This document shows positions 34,592 to 42,805 of a stretch of 64,000 nucleotides of DNA, one piece after another. Source of the stretch: DASQPR01 sp963797675 (GTDB lineage Bacteria > Actinomycetota > Actinomycetes > Mycobacteriales > Micromonosporaceae); NCBI GenBank assembly GCA_963797675.1, contig CAWCQQ010000006.1, positions 186,001 through 250,000 on the forward strand. The letters are read 5' to 3'. Position 1 is the stretch's first letter. Every line of letters starts with the position of its first letter. Both the position numbers and the translations under genes were made by a program. The notes below the pieces were generated by a model. That model ran no database searches. It saw only the letters and a program-made list of their open reading frames with translations, and had not been told where the DNA came from.

Positions 34592-34798
34592 CAGAGCAGT
34601 GCCGTCGATGACGCGGCGCGCGGGCAGGGTATCGGCGAGGCGTTGACTCGAGAGGCTGTCCGGCTGGCTCTGTCCGACGGAGTCCGGAGCGTTGACCTGA
34701 CGTCGCGACCGTCGCGAGCTGCGGCGAACCGGTTGTATTAGAGGGTCGGATTCCACCTGCGGGATTCGAAGGTGTACCGGCTGGCGGGTGACCGCTGA
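34592..34798 (+). pseudogene. GNAT acetyltransferase remnant
   Basis: Only the acetyl-CoA-binding end survives: VDDAARGQGIGEALTREAVR, then DGVRSVDLTSRPSRAAANRL. A TAG at 34739-34741 stops the frame where family members have a charged residue; the frame then continues RVGFHLRDSKVYRLAGDR to a TGA at 34796. No sensible N-terminal half can be read in any frame upstream (34340-34590). Nonsense mutation plus loss of the front make this a decayed gene. Confidence 0.75.
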
Positions 34799-34866
34799 GC
34801 GGCTGGTGTGCACACCACGGTGCCCGCGGTGGCGGACGAATCAGGCCTATTGCGCCGTTGGTCGAC

Positions 34867-34872
34867 TAGCGT
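34867..34872 (+). promoter_or_regulatory. Leaderless-type -10 box (TAGCGT)
   Basis: TAGCGT, 7-nt spacer, GTG 34880; the sequence ctagcgtt around it recurs before the gene at 36298. Confidence 0.5.
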
Positions 34873-34879
34873 TACCGGT

Positions 34880-35275
34880 GTGAAGTACATGCTGCAGATA
34901 CACGCTGACACGGCCGGGTTCGATGCGATGCCGTTGCATTGGTCCGCCGAGGACATGCGGATCATGATCGCGTATATGACGGCTCTCGACGCCGATCTTC
35001 GCGCCACCGGTGAGCTGCTCGACGACAACGGCTTCGGTGGGGCGGCCCAGGTACATACCGTCCAGGCGGGGGCGATGGGCGACGCCACGGTGACCGCCGG
35101 CCTGCGCGCGGGCGCCACGACTTTTCTGGTCGGCTACTGGATCATCGACGTCGCCTCATTCGAGCGGGCGGTTGAGATCGCGACGCTCATTTCGGTGACA
35201 CCGGGCCCGGGCGGCGCGCCGGTCAACCAGCCCGTGGAGATCCATCCGGTCGGTGCTCCTCCAGACGTGAGCTGA
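34880..35275 (+). CDS. YciI/DGPF-domain protein
   Basis: 131 residues from GTG 34880 (KYMLQIHADTAGFDAMPLHW). The dimeric alpha-beta barrel fold of the YCII family shows as AYMTALDADLRATGELLDDN, GGAAQVHTVQAGAMGDATVT, and FLVGYWIIDVASFERAVEIA, with the usual gap for a loop. In sigma-factor-linked proteins this domain is widespread but its reaction is unknown. No Shine-Dalgarno sequence; a leaderless-type box is 7 nt upstream. Its last codons are already part of the following 16-bp repeat array. Confidence 0.85.
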   Translation: MKYMLQIHADTAGFDAMPLHWSAEDMRIMIAYMTALDADLRATGELLDDNGFGGAAQVHTVQAGAMGDATVTAGLRAGATTFLVGYWIIDVASFERAVEIATLISVTPGPGGAPVNQPVEIHPVGAPPDVS

Positions 35276-35457
35276 GCCGGACCCGAGCTGAGCCGGACGT
35301 GAGCTGAGCCGGACGTGAGCTGAGCCGGACGTGAGCTGAGCCGGACGTGAGCTGAGCCGGACCCGAGCCGAGCCGGACCCGAGCCGAGCCGGACCCGAGC
35401 CGAGCCGGACCCGAGCCGGACATCGGCTGACCCGGACGTCAGTTGATCCGGACGTCA
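35264..35457. repeat. Twelve 15-16-bp tandem repeats joining two convergent stop codons
   Basis: gacgtgagctgagccg starts at 35264, inside the last codons of the YciI gene (TGA 35273-35275), and repeats with small changes (gacccgagctgagccg, gacccgagccgagccg, gacgtcagttgatccg) until it enters the stop of the minus-strand gene at 35455-35457. The whole intergenic space is repeat. Confidence 0.95.
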
Positions 35458-36003
35458 GGTAACGCTGGGCGTGGCGGCGGCCTTGACGATCGAACCGGCG
35501 CGCAGGGAGATCCAGATGCACGCGGCCGCGCACACCACCTCGACGACGCCGAGCTGCAGGGCCTGTCCGAGCGCCGCGCCTCCACCGCTGGTGAAGATGT
35601 CGAACCAGGCGTCCACCACCAGCATGGTGGCGAGCGCGGTCGCGGCCTGCGTGACGCGCACGCTGCGACGGTGGGCCAGCACGGCGGTCAAGGCGAACAT
35701 GGCCATCAACCCGATGTCAAAACCGATCCACGCGGTACGTTCGGCCACGCGTACGGTGGCCGGCAGGCTCACGCCCAAGTAGGCGACCCAGGGGATCAGC
35801 GCGAGCGCACCGAGCGCGAAGATCGGGCCGACCCAGCGCGGCACCAGCCGTCTCAGAGCGAGCGCCTGCGCCACTGCTTGAGCCTGCGCGTCAGCGATCA
35901 CGTCAGTGAGCCCGGGGGTCGCCGTCAGCGGCGTCAGAGCCGGCACCGTCAGAGCGGGCACCGTCAGAGCCTGCGTCGGTCCGTCCTGCGGCTCTACTGT
36001 CAT
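35455..36003 (-). CDS. Four-helix membrane protein of unknown function
   Basis: 182 residues from ATG 36003 with GGGAGCGAG upstream. The first 45 residues are Thr/Pro/Ala-rich with LTVPALTVPALTPL repeats encoded by DNA repeats; then four hydrophobic segments: WVGPIFALGALALIPWVAYL, IGFDIGLMAMFALTAVLAH, ATALATMLVVDAWFDIF and LGVVEVVCAAACIWISL. The pattern resembles small actinobacterial membrane proteins without assigned role. Its stop lies in the repeat array. The 294 bp before the divergent gene at 36298 contain no gene. Confidence 0.72.
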   Translation of the reverse strand: MTVEPQDGPTQALTVPALTVPALTPLTATPGLTDVIADAQAQAVAQALALRRLVPRWVGPIFALGALALIPWVAYLGVSLPATVRVAERTAWIGFDIGLMAMFALTAVLAHRRSVRVTQAATALATMLVVDAWFDIFTSGGGAALGQALQLGVVEVVCAAACIWISLRAGSIVKAAATPSVT

Positions 36004-36284
36004 GATCTCGCTCCCGCTCGCCTCTATCGTGCTGGCCGAAGGTGGCATGCCTGTGATCTTCTGGTGGTGTGATCATCGGGCGTCCGGACATCTCGTGCCG
36101 GGACCAACTCTGACACCTATTTTCCCAAGTCGGCAGTGATATAGGCATGATCTGACGGTTTCATACGCGACACACAGGTTTCTGCGAATGCGGCCCACGG
36201 GCCCCACGCAGTGCACAGTCCGCAGCATCCGCGATCCAAGAGGGAAATCTGTGACTATGTCCATCCCCGGCCGCAACGTCACAC

Positions 36285-36290
36285 TAGCGT
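36285..36290 (+). promoter_or_regulatory. Leaderless-type -10 box (TAGCGT)
   Basis: TAGCGT, 7-nt spacer, GTG 36298, same hexamer and spacing as at 34867. Confidence 0.5.
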
Positions 36291-36297
36291 TGACGTG

Positions 36298-37527
36298 GTG
36301 AATGATCCCCGGCTGTCGCGCCGACGTCTGCTCGCAGGTACGGGTCTCGTCGGCGCCGCCGCGGTCGGCCTTTCCGGCTGCTCGTCGTCGGCGAAGAACG
36401 CGACATCGGCCCCCGGCACCAGTCCCAACGTCCCGAGCGCGAACCCGACCACGCCTCCGCCCGCCACCGCGACGCCGGTACCGTCCGCTTCCAGCCTCGA
36501 CGTTCCGGCGCTGCGGCGAAAGATCGCGAGCCTGCTCGTGGTCGGATTCCGCGGTGCGACGGCGCCGGCCTGGGTGCTGAACGCCATCCGTGACCAAGGG
36601 CTGGGCGGCATCATCCTGTTCGACCGTGATCAACTGACCGGCGGCCGGCGCAACCTGAACAACCCGACGCAGATCAAGGCGCTCACCGCATCGCTGAAGA
36701 GCGCTTCGCCGGACAAGCGCCTGATCATTTCGATCGATCAGGAGGGCGGCCAGGTCTCTCGGCTCAATCCGAGCAACGGCTTCCCGGCGACCGCGTCGGA
36801 GGCGTCGATCGGCGCCAAGAACAACACCGCGGCAACGCGCAGCTGGGCCGAGGGGATCGTCCGTGATCTCACCTCGATCGGGGTGACCCTGAACTTCGCG
36901 CCGGTCGTGGATCTGAACGTCAACCCGACGAATCCGGCGATCGGTGCCCTGGGCCGCAGCTTCTCCAAGTCCGCCGATGTGGTCGTTGCGTGCGCGACCG
37001 AGGAGATCAAGGTCCACCGCACCGCCGGTATCGCCACCGTCCTCAAGCATTTTCCCGGATTCGGCAGCGCAAGCGGCAACACCGACTTCGGCGTCGTCGA
37101 CGTCAGCAAGACCTGGCACGCGTCCGAACTCGTACCGTTCCAGACTTTGATCAAGACCGGCATGGCGGACTGCATCATGGCGGCGCACCTGCTCAACAAG
37201 CAGCTGGATCCGTCGCGCCCGGCGTCGCTGTCCCATGCGGTGGTCACCGGCCTGCTTCGTGGGAAGCTCGGCTGGCAGGGCGCGGTGGTCAGCGACGATA
37301 TGCAGGCGGTTGCGATCACCAGCAAGTACGGGCGGGCCGCGGCCGCGACCTTTGCCGTCGAGGCCGGTGTGGATCTGCTGGTGTTCGCGAACCAGGAGAT
37401 GTACGACGCGAACATCGTCACCGAGACGATCAACACGATAACGGCGCTGGTCCAGGCCGGCCACGTCTCCGAGGCGCAGATCGACGCGTCCGTCGCACGC
37501 GTCGACAAGATCCGCCCACACAGCTGA
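36298..37527 (+). CDS. GH3 glycosidase lipoprotein, NagZ-like with altered acid/base loop
   Basis: 409 residues from GTG 36298. Signal with twin arginines and a lipobox: SRRRLLAGTGLVGAAAVGLS then GC; so Tat export and a lipid anchor are likely. After a Pro/Thr linker comes one GH3 N-domain: LGGIILFDRD, LIISIDQEGGQVSRL, VLKHFPGFG and the nucleophile motif GAVVSDDMQAVAI. NagZ-type enzymes have a catalytic His in a following DSH loop; here the loop reads SASGNTDFG and lacks it, as in one subgroup of actinobacterial relatives. N-acetylglucosaminidase or peptidoglycan action is therefore uncertain. Confidence 0.87.
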   Translation: MNDPRLSRRRLLAGTGLVGAAAVGLSGCSSSAKNATSAPGTSPNVPSANPTTPPPATATPVPSASSLDVPALRRKIASLLVVGFRGATAPAWVLNAIRDQGLGGIILFDRDQLTGGRRNLNNPTQIKALTASLKSASPDKRLIISIDQEGGQVSRLNPSNGFPATASEASIGAKNNTAATRSWAEGIVRDLTSIGVTLNFAPVVDLNVNPTNPAIGALGRSFSKSADVVVACATEEIKVHRTAGIATVLKHFPGFGSASGNTDFGVVDVSKTWHASELVPFQTLIKTGMADCIMAAHLLNKQLDPSRPASLSHAVVTGLLRGKLGWQGAVVSDDMQAVAITSKYGRAAAATFAVEAGVDLLVFANQEMYDANIVTETINTITALVQAGHVSEAQIDASVARVDKIRPHS

Positions 37528-37584
37528 TCACCTAGACAAACTGACCGCTGTCGCGAGAAACATTGCAGAACATCACGCACACGG

Positions 37585-37590
37585 TACGTT
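37585..37590 (+). promoter_or_regulatory. Leaderless-type -10 box (TACGTT)
   Basis: TACGTT, 7-nt spacer, GTG 37598. Confidence 0.5.
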
Positions 37591-37597
37591 TCGGTAT

Positions 37598-39073
37598 GTG
37601 GCCATCGAAGTCGAACGCAAATACGAGGTACCCGAAGACTTTCATCTGCCGGATCTGACCGATGTCGATGGTGTCGCGTCGGTCGGCGACCCTGATGTGC
37701 TGGACCTCGATGCGCTCTACTACGACAGCCACGATCTACGGCTGGCCATGAGCAAGGCGACGCTGCGGCGGCGTACCGGCGGACACGATGCCGGCTGGCA
37801 CCTCAAACGTCCGGCCGGACGCGGATCCGAGCCCGGTGACCGCAGCGAGCTGCAGGAGGCGCTCACCGATGATCCGCCGGCGGACCTACTGTCCCAGGTG
37901 GCGGACGTGCTCGGCGATGCGCCGCTGGTCCCGGTCGCGCGAGTCCGTAACCACCGCCGCGAACGCGCGGTCCGCGACGCCGGCGGTGCGGTCCTGGCGC
38001 TGATCGCCGAGGACGACGTCTCGTCGAAGCGATTGATCGGCTGGCGGCACCGCCAGAGCTGGCGCGAGCTCGAGGTCGAGCTGGTCAATGGCGATCGCGA
38101 GATTCTCGACAAGATCCAATCCAAGTTGTACGCCGCCGGCGCGCACACATCGCCGTCCGCGTCGAAGTTCGCCCGGGCGTACGGCGAGGTCGACGGCGGT
38201 CGCGTGCTCGCCACGTACCTCGGCGGCCAGGTGGCGGCGTTTGACGAGAATGCCGGCGGAGCGCGCGACGGTGATGCCGACGCGGTTCATGACGCGCGGG
38301 TGGCGCTCCGCCGGATCCGGTCGACGATGAAAGCGTTCGGCACGCTACTGCCACCCGAGCAGGACGCGCTCAGCGACGAGTTGCGCTGGCTCAGCGGGCT
38401 GCTCGGCGCGGTACGCGACGGAGACGTACTGATCGCGCACTTCACCGCCGTGATCGAACGTGACGGCGGTGCCACCGATCACGACGAGTCGAATCCGGCG
38501 GTCGCTCCGGCCGCAGCGGCGATCCGGGAACGGCTGGTTGCCGCGCAGGCGGACGATCGGACGGCGCTGGAGGCCGCGCTCGACAGCGATCGATTCGCAC
38601 GCCTGCGCGACCTGCTGGCATCGTTGCCGGAGCACGCCGCGACCGCCGGTTGCAGTACGCCGACGCTGCTGCTCACCGCCCGTCGCGCGGTACGTCGTGC
38701 GGGTCGTCATCTGCACAGCGCGACGTCGATTCCGTTCGGCAATCCATCGGACCGTGATACCGCGCTGCACGACGCCCGGAAGGCCTACAAGCGCGCGCGT
38801 TACGCCGTGGAACTGGTCCGACCGCTGGCCGGTCGGCACGCGAAGCGGCTCGCGAAACGCCTGGTCGCGCTGCAGGATGCGCTCGGCGTTCATCAGGACG
38901 GCACGGTCGCGGCCGGGATCGTCCGCCGGTACGCCGAAAAGGCCCACCGGGACGGCCACGACACCTTCGCGTACGGGCTGCTCTACGCGCGTACGCGTGC
39001 CGGAGCCGAAGCGGCGCTGGCGGACTTGCCGCACCTTCTCCGCCGTGCCGGCAAGTCCCGGGTCCAGCTCTGA
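37598..39073 (+). CDS. CYTH and CHAD domain protein
   Basis: 491 residues from GTG 37598. The N-terminal CYTH domain (about 1-200) begins with the diagnostic AIEVERKYEVPE and has LDALYYDSHDLRLAMSKATL, RRRTGGHDAGWHLKRPAG and WRELEVELVNGDREIL: a tunnel fold that binds triphosphate or polyphosphate with Mg. The CHAD domain (about 220-491) has paired His/Arg helices (DAVHDARVALRRIRSTMKAF; DTALHDARKAYKRARYAVEL) that bind polyphosphate. The pair suggests polyphosphate or triphosphate metabolism, related in theme to ppk2 at 10500. The start agrees with the leaderless box. Confidence 0.93.
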   Translation: MAIEVERKYEVPEDFHLPDLTDVDGVASVGDPDVLDLDALYYDSHDLRLAMSKATLRRRTGGHDAGWHLKRPAGRGSEPGDRSELQEALTDDPPADLLSQVADVLGDAPLVPVARVRNHRRERAVRDAGGAVLALIAEDDVSSKRLIGWRHRQSWRELEVELVNGDREILDKIQSKLYAAGAHTSPSASKFARAYGEVDGGRVLATYLGGQVAAFDENAGGARDGDADAVHDARVALRRIRSTMKAFGTLLPPEQDALSDELRWLSGLLGAVRDGDVLIAHFTAVIERDGGATDHDESNPAVAPAAAAIRERLVAAQADDRTALEAALDSDRFARLRDLLASLPEHAATAGCSTPTLLLTARRAVRRAGRHLHSATSIPFGNPSDRDTALHDARKAYKRARYAVELVRPLAGRHAKRLAKRLVALQDALGVHQDGTVAAGIVRRYAEKAHRDGHDTFAYGLLYARTRAGAEAALADLPHLLRRAGKSRVQL

Positions 39074-39101
39074 CCGCCAACTCTGACGTCCAGCTCGGAG
39101 C

Positions 39102-39929
39102 TCAGACCACCACGTCCCAGTGCTCGACGATGCGGCCGCCATCGAGTCGGAAGAGATCACCCGCGGCGTGTGGCGCCCTCTTCATTACGACCGCCGTCTC
39201 CGTACCGAACGCCGTCTCCGTGCCGAGGGTCGTCTCCGTACCGTGGGTCGTGTCTGAACCGGGTAGCGGGTCGGTCGGAATGTCGGCGTCGAACTCGCAG
39301 TAGGTCGCCACGAAGTTCCCACTGCCGACGAGCTGGCAGAGGCCGGTATAGCGGGGGAGATCCGGACGGTCCAGGTAGCGCCGGTAATCGGATGCTCCGC
39401 ACGGTGCTGCCGGGTCGTGGTCGACGTAGCAGTCCGATGCCAGATAGCCGGGGAGTTCCCGATGGTCCCCGTCGATCAGGCACTGGTGCACGTACGACTC
39501 GATGATTTTCTTGTTTTCTTCGGTGCGACCGAGGTCCTCCGCCCATAGCGGCCCGTCGACCTGGCTGTGTCCGGACCGCGAGTCGCTGCACAGCGGCGTC
39601 GCGACGCCCCAGTGTTCGATCAGGTGGTCATCGTCGTCGGTGTCAAAGATGTCCAGCCGGACCTGCTCGATCGCCCGCCAGCCGAACAGGCCGACGGTGT
39701 GCAGGAAGACCCGTGACCCGTCCTCGAAACCTCGCAGCGGGCGCAGCGTGCGGCGGCCGTGCCGGACCAGCGGTTCTAATTCGGCGGCGAGACCGGCCCG
39801 GTCGTCGGACATGCCGGGCGAATGCTCGGTCAGATGATCTCCGACGTACTTGTCCAGTGCCGCCGCCAGATGCCCGTCGCGTACGCCGTCAACGAACAGA
39901 CCTACGGCATTGGCAAGTTTCGGTCCCAT
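39102..39929 (-). CDS. Protein with two SnoaL-like (NTF2-fold) domains
   Basis: 275 residues from ATG 39929 (GPKLANAVGLFVDGVRDGHL). Two related alpha-beta cone domains: about residues 10-125 (YVGDHLTEHSPGMSDDRAGL, HLIEHWGVATPL) and about 140-275 (YVHQCLIDGDHRELPGYLAS, RIVEHWDVVV). The I/LEHW ending in each is typical of SnoaL-like proteins. The second carries an in-frame repeat GTET made by 18-bp DNA repeats at 39193-39264. No catalytic assignment is possible. The frame is open to 40184, but the extension is not protein-like. Confidence 0.8.
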   Translation of the reverse strand: MGPKLANAVGLFVDGVRDGHLAAALDKYVGDHLTEHSPGMSDDRAGLAAELEPLVRHGRRTLRPLRGFEDGSRVFLHTVGLFGWRAIEQVRLDIFDTDDDDHLIEHWGVATPLCSDSRSGHSQVDGPLWAEDLGRTEENKKIIESYVHQCLIDGDHRELPGYLASDCYVDHDPAAPCGASDYRRYLDRPDLPRYTGLCQLVGSGNFVATYCEFDADIPTDPLPGSDTTHGTETTLGTETAFGTETAVVMKRAPHAAGDLFRLDGGRIVEHWDVVV

Positions 39930-40204
39930 TCGGTCCGTCCGTCCATCGGTCGGGCCTGGCGTCGTCCGAGATGCGGTCGACTCGAGTCTATCCCACCTCT
40001 TCGAAGCATTTGACCAGGTCAGCGACCGTATTTGGGTCAGCACCGGGGTCCCGGAGGCGAGCTGTCGCCGAACGGATCCGGGGGATCCGTCGGTGCCACG
40101 GCCACTCGTGTGGGACCGTGACGTCGTTGCCAGGTAACACCGATAGATTTCTGGTACGGCGTGGTATCGGCGGTTTACCGCCAAGAAGGGTGCTGATCAG
40201 AGAG

Positions 40205-41398
40205 ATGACGGCGGTCCGTACGCCCGAGGCCGAGATCGCGCCCGTGGTCCGATCCGTCTCGCGGCCCTGGCTGCTGCGGCACTGGCACGTTCCGGTTGCG
40301 GTGGCCGTCCTCGCGGTGGTGTATCTGAATCTGCGCGGCCATCTGCCCAGCGGGCACGCCGTGGTAACGGCACTGTCGTCGGCGAGCGTCGGGTGGATCG
40401 TCTTCGCCGCCGGTTGCCAGGCGTTGTCGCTGGGCTCGTTCGCGTACCAGCAACGCTCGTTGCTTCGTGCTCTGGATGTCCGGATGTCCGTGCCGCGCGC
40501 GATGGCCGTGACGTACGCGCGGACCGCGATCGCTTTCGGCCTGCCGGCCGGTGCCGCGGTGTCCGCCGGATTCGCGTTCGACCAGTTCCGCCGTAGCGGC
40601 GCGACCAGCGACAAAGCGGCCGCGGTGACGGTGTTGTCGGCAGTCGTCTCGATCCTGGGGCTGGTCTCGCTCTGCCTCGCCGGTGTGGCCGGGATGTTCC
40701 TGCTGCGGCCGGTGGCGACGTTCGACGCGCATCCGATCGTGCTCTGCACGGCCGCCGGCATGATCGTGACCGCTGCGCTCGCGTGGCTGTGGTTCGCCCG
40801 AGCCGGCACCGAGATCCGGTCACGCCGTCAGGAGTCGGTACGCGTCCGCCCGGTACAAGGCGCCAACAAGCCCGGTGGCGAGAAGTTCGGTGGCGAGCAG
40901 TTCGGTGGCGAGCAGTTCGGTGGTGAGAAGTTCGGTCGTGAGGATTCGCAGCCCGTGCGGGTGCCGGACGGTCGGATCGCGCGGCTGGTGGCGGCGCTCC
41001 GTCGGGCGGTTGACGCGGCGCGAACGCTCGGCCCGCGCGATCTGGCCGTCGGAGCCGGGTTCGCGGCCGGAAGTTGGCTGCTGGACGCGCTCTGCCTCGC
41101 GGCGGTATCGGCCGCGTTCCAGCTGCCGGTCGGCTTGTTCACCATCTTCGCGATGTATCTCGGCATCCAGATCGTGCTGCAGCTGCCGGTCACGCCGGGC
41201 GGGATCGGATTGATCGAAACCGGTCTGCTGGCCGGTCTCACCCACGCGGGTTCTGCGGTCGGTGCGGCCGCCGCGGTCGTGGTCACCTACCGCGTACTGT
41301 CCTGCTGGCTGATCCTGCCACTGGGCGGAGCCGCGTGGCTCGTGCTGCGCAGGCACCGGACGCCACAGTCCTACCAGCAGTTATCCCAGGCTCGGTAG
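40205..41398 (+). CDS. Lysylphosphatidylglycerol synthase/UPF0104-type membrane protein
   Basis: 397 residues from ATG 40205 (weak GAGAG upstream). About eight membrane helices; family blocks are ALSLGSFAYQQRSLLRALDV, ARTAIAFGLPAGAAVSAGFA and the late LQLPVTPGGIGLIETGLLAG, which is diagnostic. Such proteins resemble the flippase half of MprF. Between helices a cytoplasmic loop holds five copies of a 5-residue unit GGE(K/Q)F from a 15-bp DNA repeat (40874-40948). The soluble synthase domain of MprF is absent, so lipid transport rather than aminoacylation is likely. Upstream 39930-40204 has no gene. Confidence 0.85.
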   Translation: MTAVRTPEAEIAPVVRSVSRPWLLRHWHVPVAVAVLAVVYLNLRGHLPSGHAVVTALSSASVGWIVFAAGCQALSLGSFAYQQRSLLRALDVRMSVPRAMAVTYARTAIAFGLPAGAAVSAGFAFDQFRRSGATSDKAAAVTVLSAVVSILGLVSLCLAGVAGMFLLRPVATFDAHPIVLCTAAGMIVTAALAWLWFARAGTEIRSRRQESVRVRPVQGANKPGGEKFGGEQFGGEQFGGEKFGREDSQPVRVPDGRIARLVAALRRAVDAARTLGPRDLAVGAGFAAGSWLLDALCLAAVSAAFQLPVGLFTIFAMYLGIQIVLQLPVTPGGIGLIETGLLAGLTHAGSAVGAAAAVVVTYRVLSCWLILPLGGAAWLVLRRHRTPQSYQQLSQAR

Positions 41399-41449
41399 GT
41401 CAAGCACAGGACAACCGCGGATGTCGTACGGGTCTGCCATGCTCTCGCC

Positions 41450-42805
41450 ATGCCGGCCACCGCAACCTACCGCTATCTCGGCCCGTCCGAACTTCGCGCC
41501 GACGGCCTGACACTCCAGACGTCCAGCGACGCCGACGTGCATCCTCGATTCTTTCGTGGCTTCATGACGGCGCCGGAGCCGGCCGCACTCGGCCTGCTGG
41601 CGGTCGCCGAGGTCGCCCGGACGCGGTATTTCCAGCCGCTCAACCGTGCCAGCCTCGATCCGGTCGTCACCGGCTCGCGCGATCGACTGCGCTTCGAGTC
41701 GTTCTCCGGGTGCTGCGGCGTCTACGCGCGGCTCGACGTGCTCCCGGCCGGTCTCGATGGAGAGACGATCGGCCACGGCACCACAAATGTCGACGTGAAC
41801 ACGCCGTTGCGTGCCGCGCTCGCCCGGGTGAGCAGCCGCGATCCGCTGCGGTTCGACGTCGGCGCGGACGACCTCGTGGTGTCCACGATGGACGGATCGG
41901 TGGTCGAGAAGAAGGTGCCGTTGCCGACCCGCTGGTTGCGCGGATTCACCGAGGTGCAGGCGATCGCGTCCGGCTTCGATGCCCGGTTCGAGGTGACCGC
42001 GGCGGAGGCCGCCACATTCCTGCGAGGCCTTCCGCGCGGCAGCGACGGGTCGGTGCTGTGGGTGGTCCCCGCCGGCCGTACTCTGCGGCTCACCTCCCGG
42101 CCGTCGCCCGGCGCGGTCTGCCTGTCCGGGCCGGGTCGGTTGGCCGCGCTCCGGCCGCTGCTGCGATCCGCGACCACACTCCGGGCGTACGGGCCACCGG
42201 TCACCGCCGGGACCACCACCGCACCGAGTACGTGGGAACTCGCCTCGCCGACCCAGCGGCTGACCCTCACGCTGTCGCCCGAGCCCCGGCGCGGCTTCTC
42301 CGGCGAGGGCGCGGCACTCGTATCACTGGCGGGCGACGCCGGCGACGGCGCGATCGATGATGCGGACACGGTCAACGCGTTGCTGGCGTTCGATCCGACC
42401 ATCGACGTGGTCGACCTGGCCGAGGTCGCCGGCCTCACCGTCACACGCGTGCGCGCCGCGCTGGCCCAGCTCGCGACGGCCGGCCGGGTCGGCTACGACG
42501 TGACCGAGGCCGCCTACTTCCACCGCGTACTGCCCTACGATCCGTCCGCGGCGGCCCGGCTCAACCCGAGATTGATCGGCGCACGCCGACTGGTGGAGTC
42601 CGGCGCGGTCACGCTCGAGCCGGATCATGCCTGGGTACGCGGTACCGACGTTCACTATCAGCTCCGCCTCGACCGCGGCGCACCCGTCTCCTGCACCTGC
42701 CCGTGGTGGACCGCGCATCGCGGCGACCGCGGCCCGTGCAAACATGTGCTCGCCGCGACCATGGTGTTGGCGCCGGCCGATCTGGACGTCGAGGTCGACG
42801 CATGA
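41450..42805 (+). CDS. SWIM zinc-finger family protein
   Basis: 451 residues from ATG 41450. The SWIM motif is near the C-terminus: VSCTCPWWTAHRGDRGPCKH (CxC...CxH, about residues 411-430). The body has a conserved start (YRYLGPSELRADGLTLQTSS, HPRFFRGFMTAPEPAALGLL), an ordered middle (SGCCGVYARLDVLPAGLDGE) and a helical LAEVAGLTVTRVRAALAQLA segment that looks like a winged helix. SWIM fingers bind DNA or protein. It overlaps the next gene by four bases, so the two products are made together. Confidence 0.88.
   Translation: MPATATYRYLGPSELRADGLTLQTSSDADVHPRFFRGFMTAPEPAALGLLAVAEVARTRYFQPLNRASLDPVVTGSRDRLRFESFSGCCGVYARLDVLPAGLDGETIGHGTTNVDVNTPLRAALARVSSRDPLRFDVGADDLVVSTMDGSVVEKKVPLPTRWLRGFTEVQAIASGFDARFEVTAAEAATFLRGLPRGSDGSVLWVVPAGRTLRLTSRPSPGAVCLSGPGRLAALRPLLRSATTLRAYGPPVTAGTTTAPSTWELASPTQRLTLTLSPEPRRGFSGEGAALVSLAGDAGDGAIDDADTVNALLAFDPTIDVVDLAEVAGLTVTRVRAALAQLATAGRVGYDVTEAAYFHRVLPYDPSAAARLNPRLIGARRLVESGAVTLEPDHAWVRGTDVHYQLRLDRGAPVSCTCPWWTAHRGDRGPCKHVLAATMVLAPADLDVEVDA

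Noticed and set aside
39930..40184. N-terminal extension of the SnoaL-like protein
   Set aside because: The in-frame text is Arg/Ser/Thr-rich with no SnoaL similarity, and ATG 39929 begins the conserved part.
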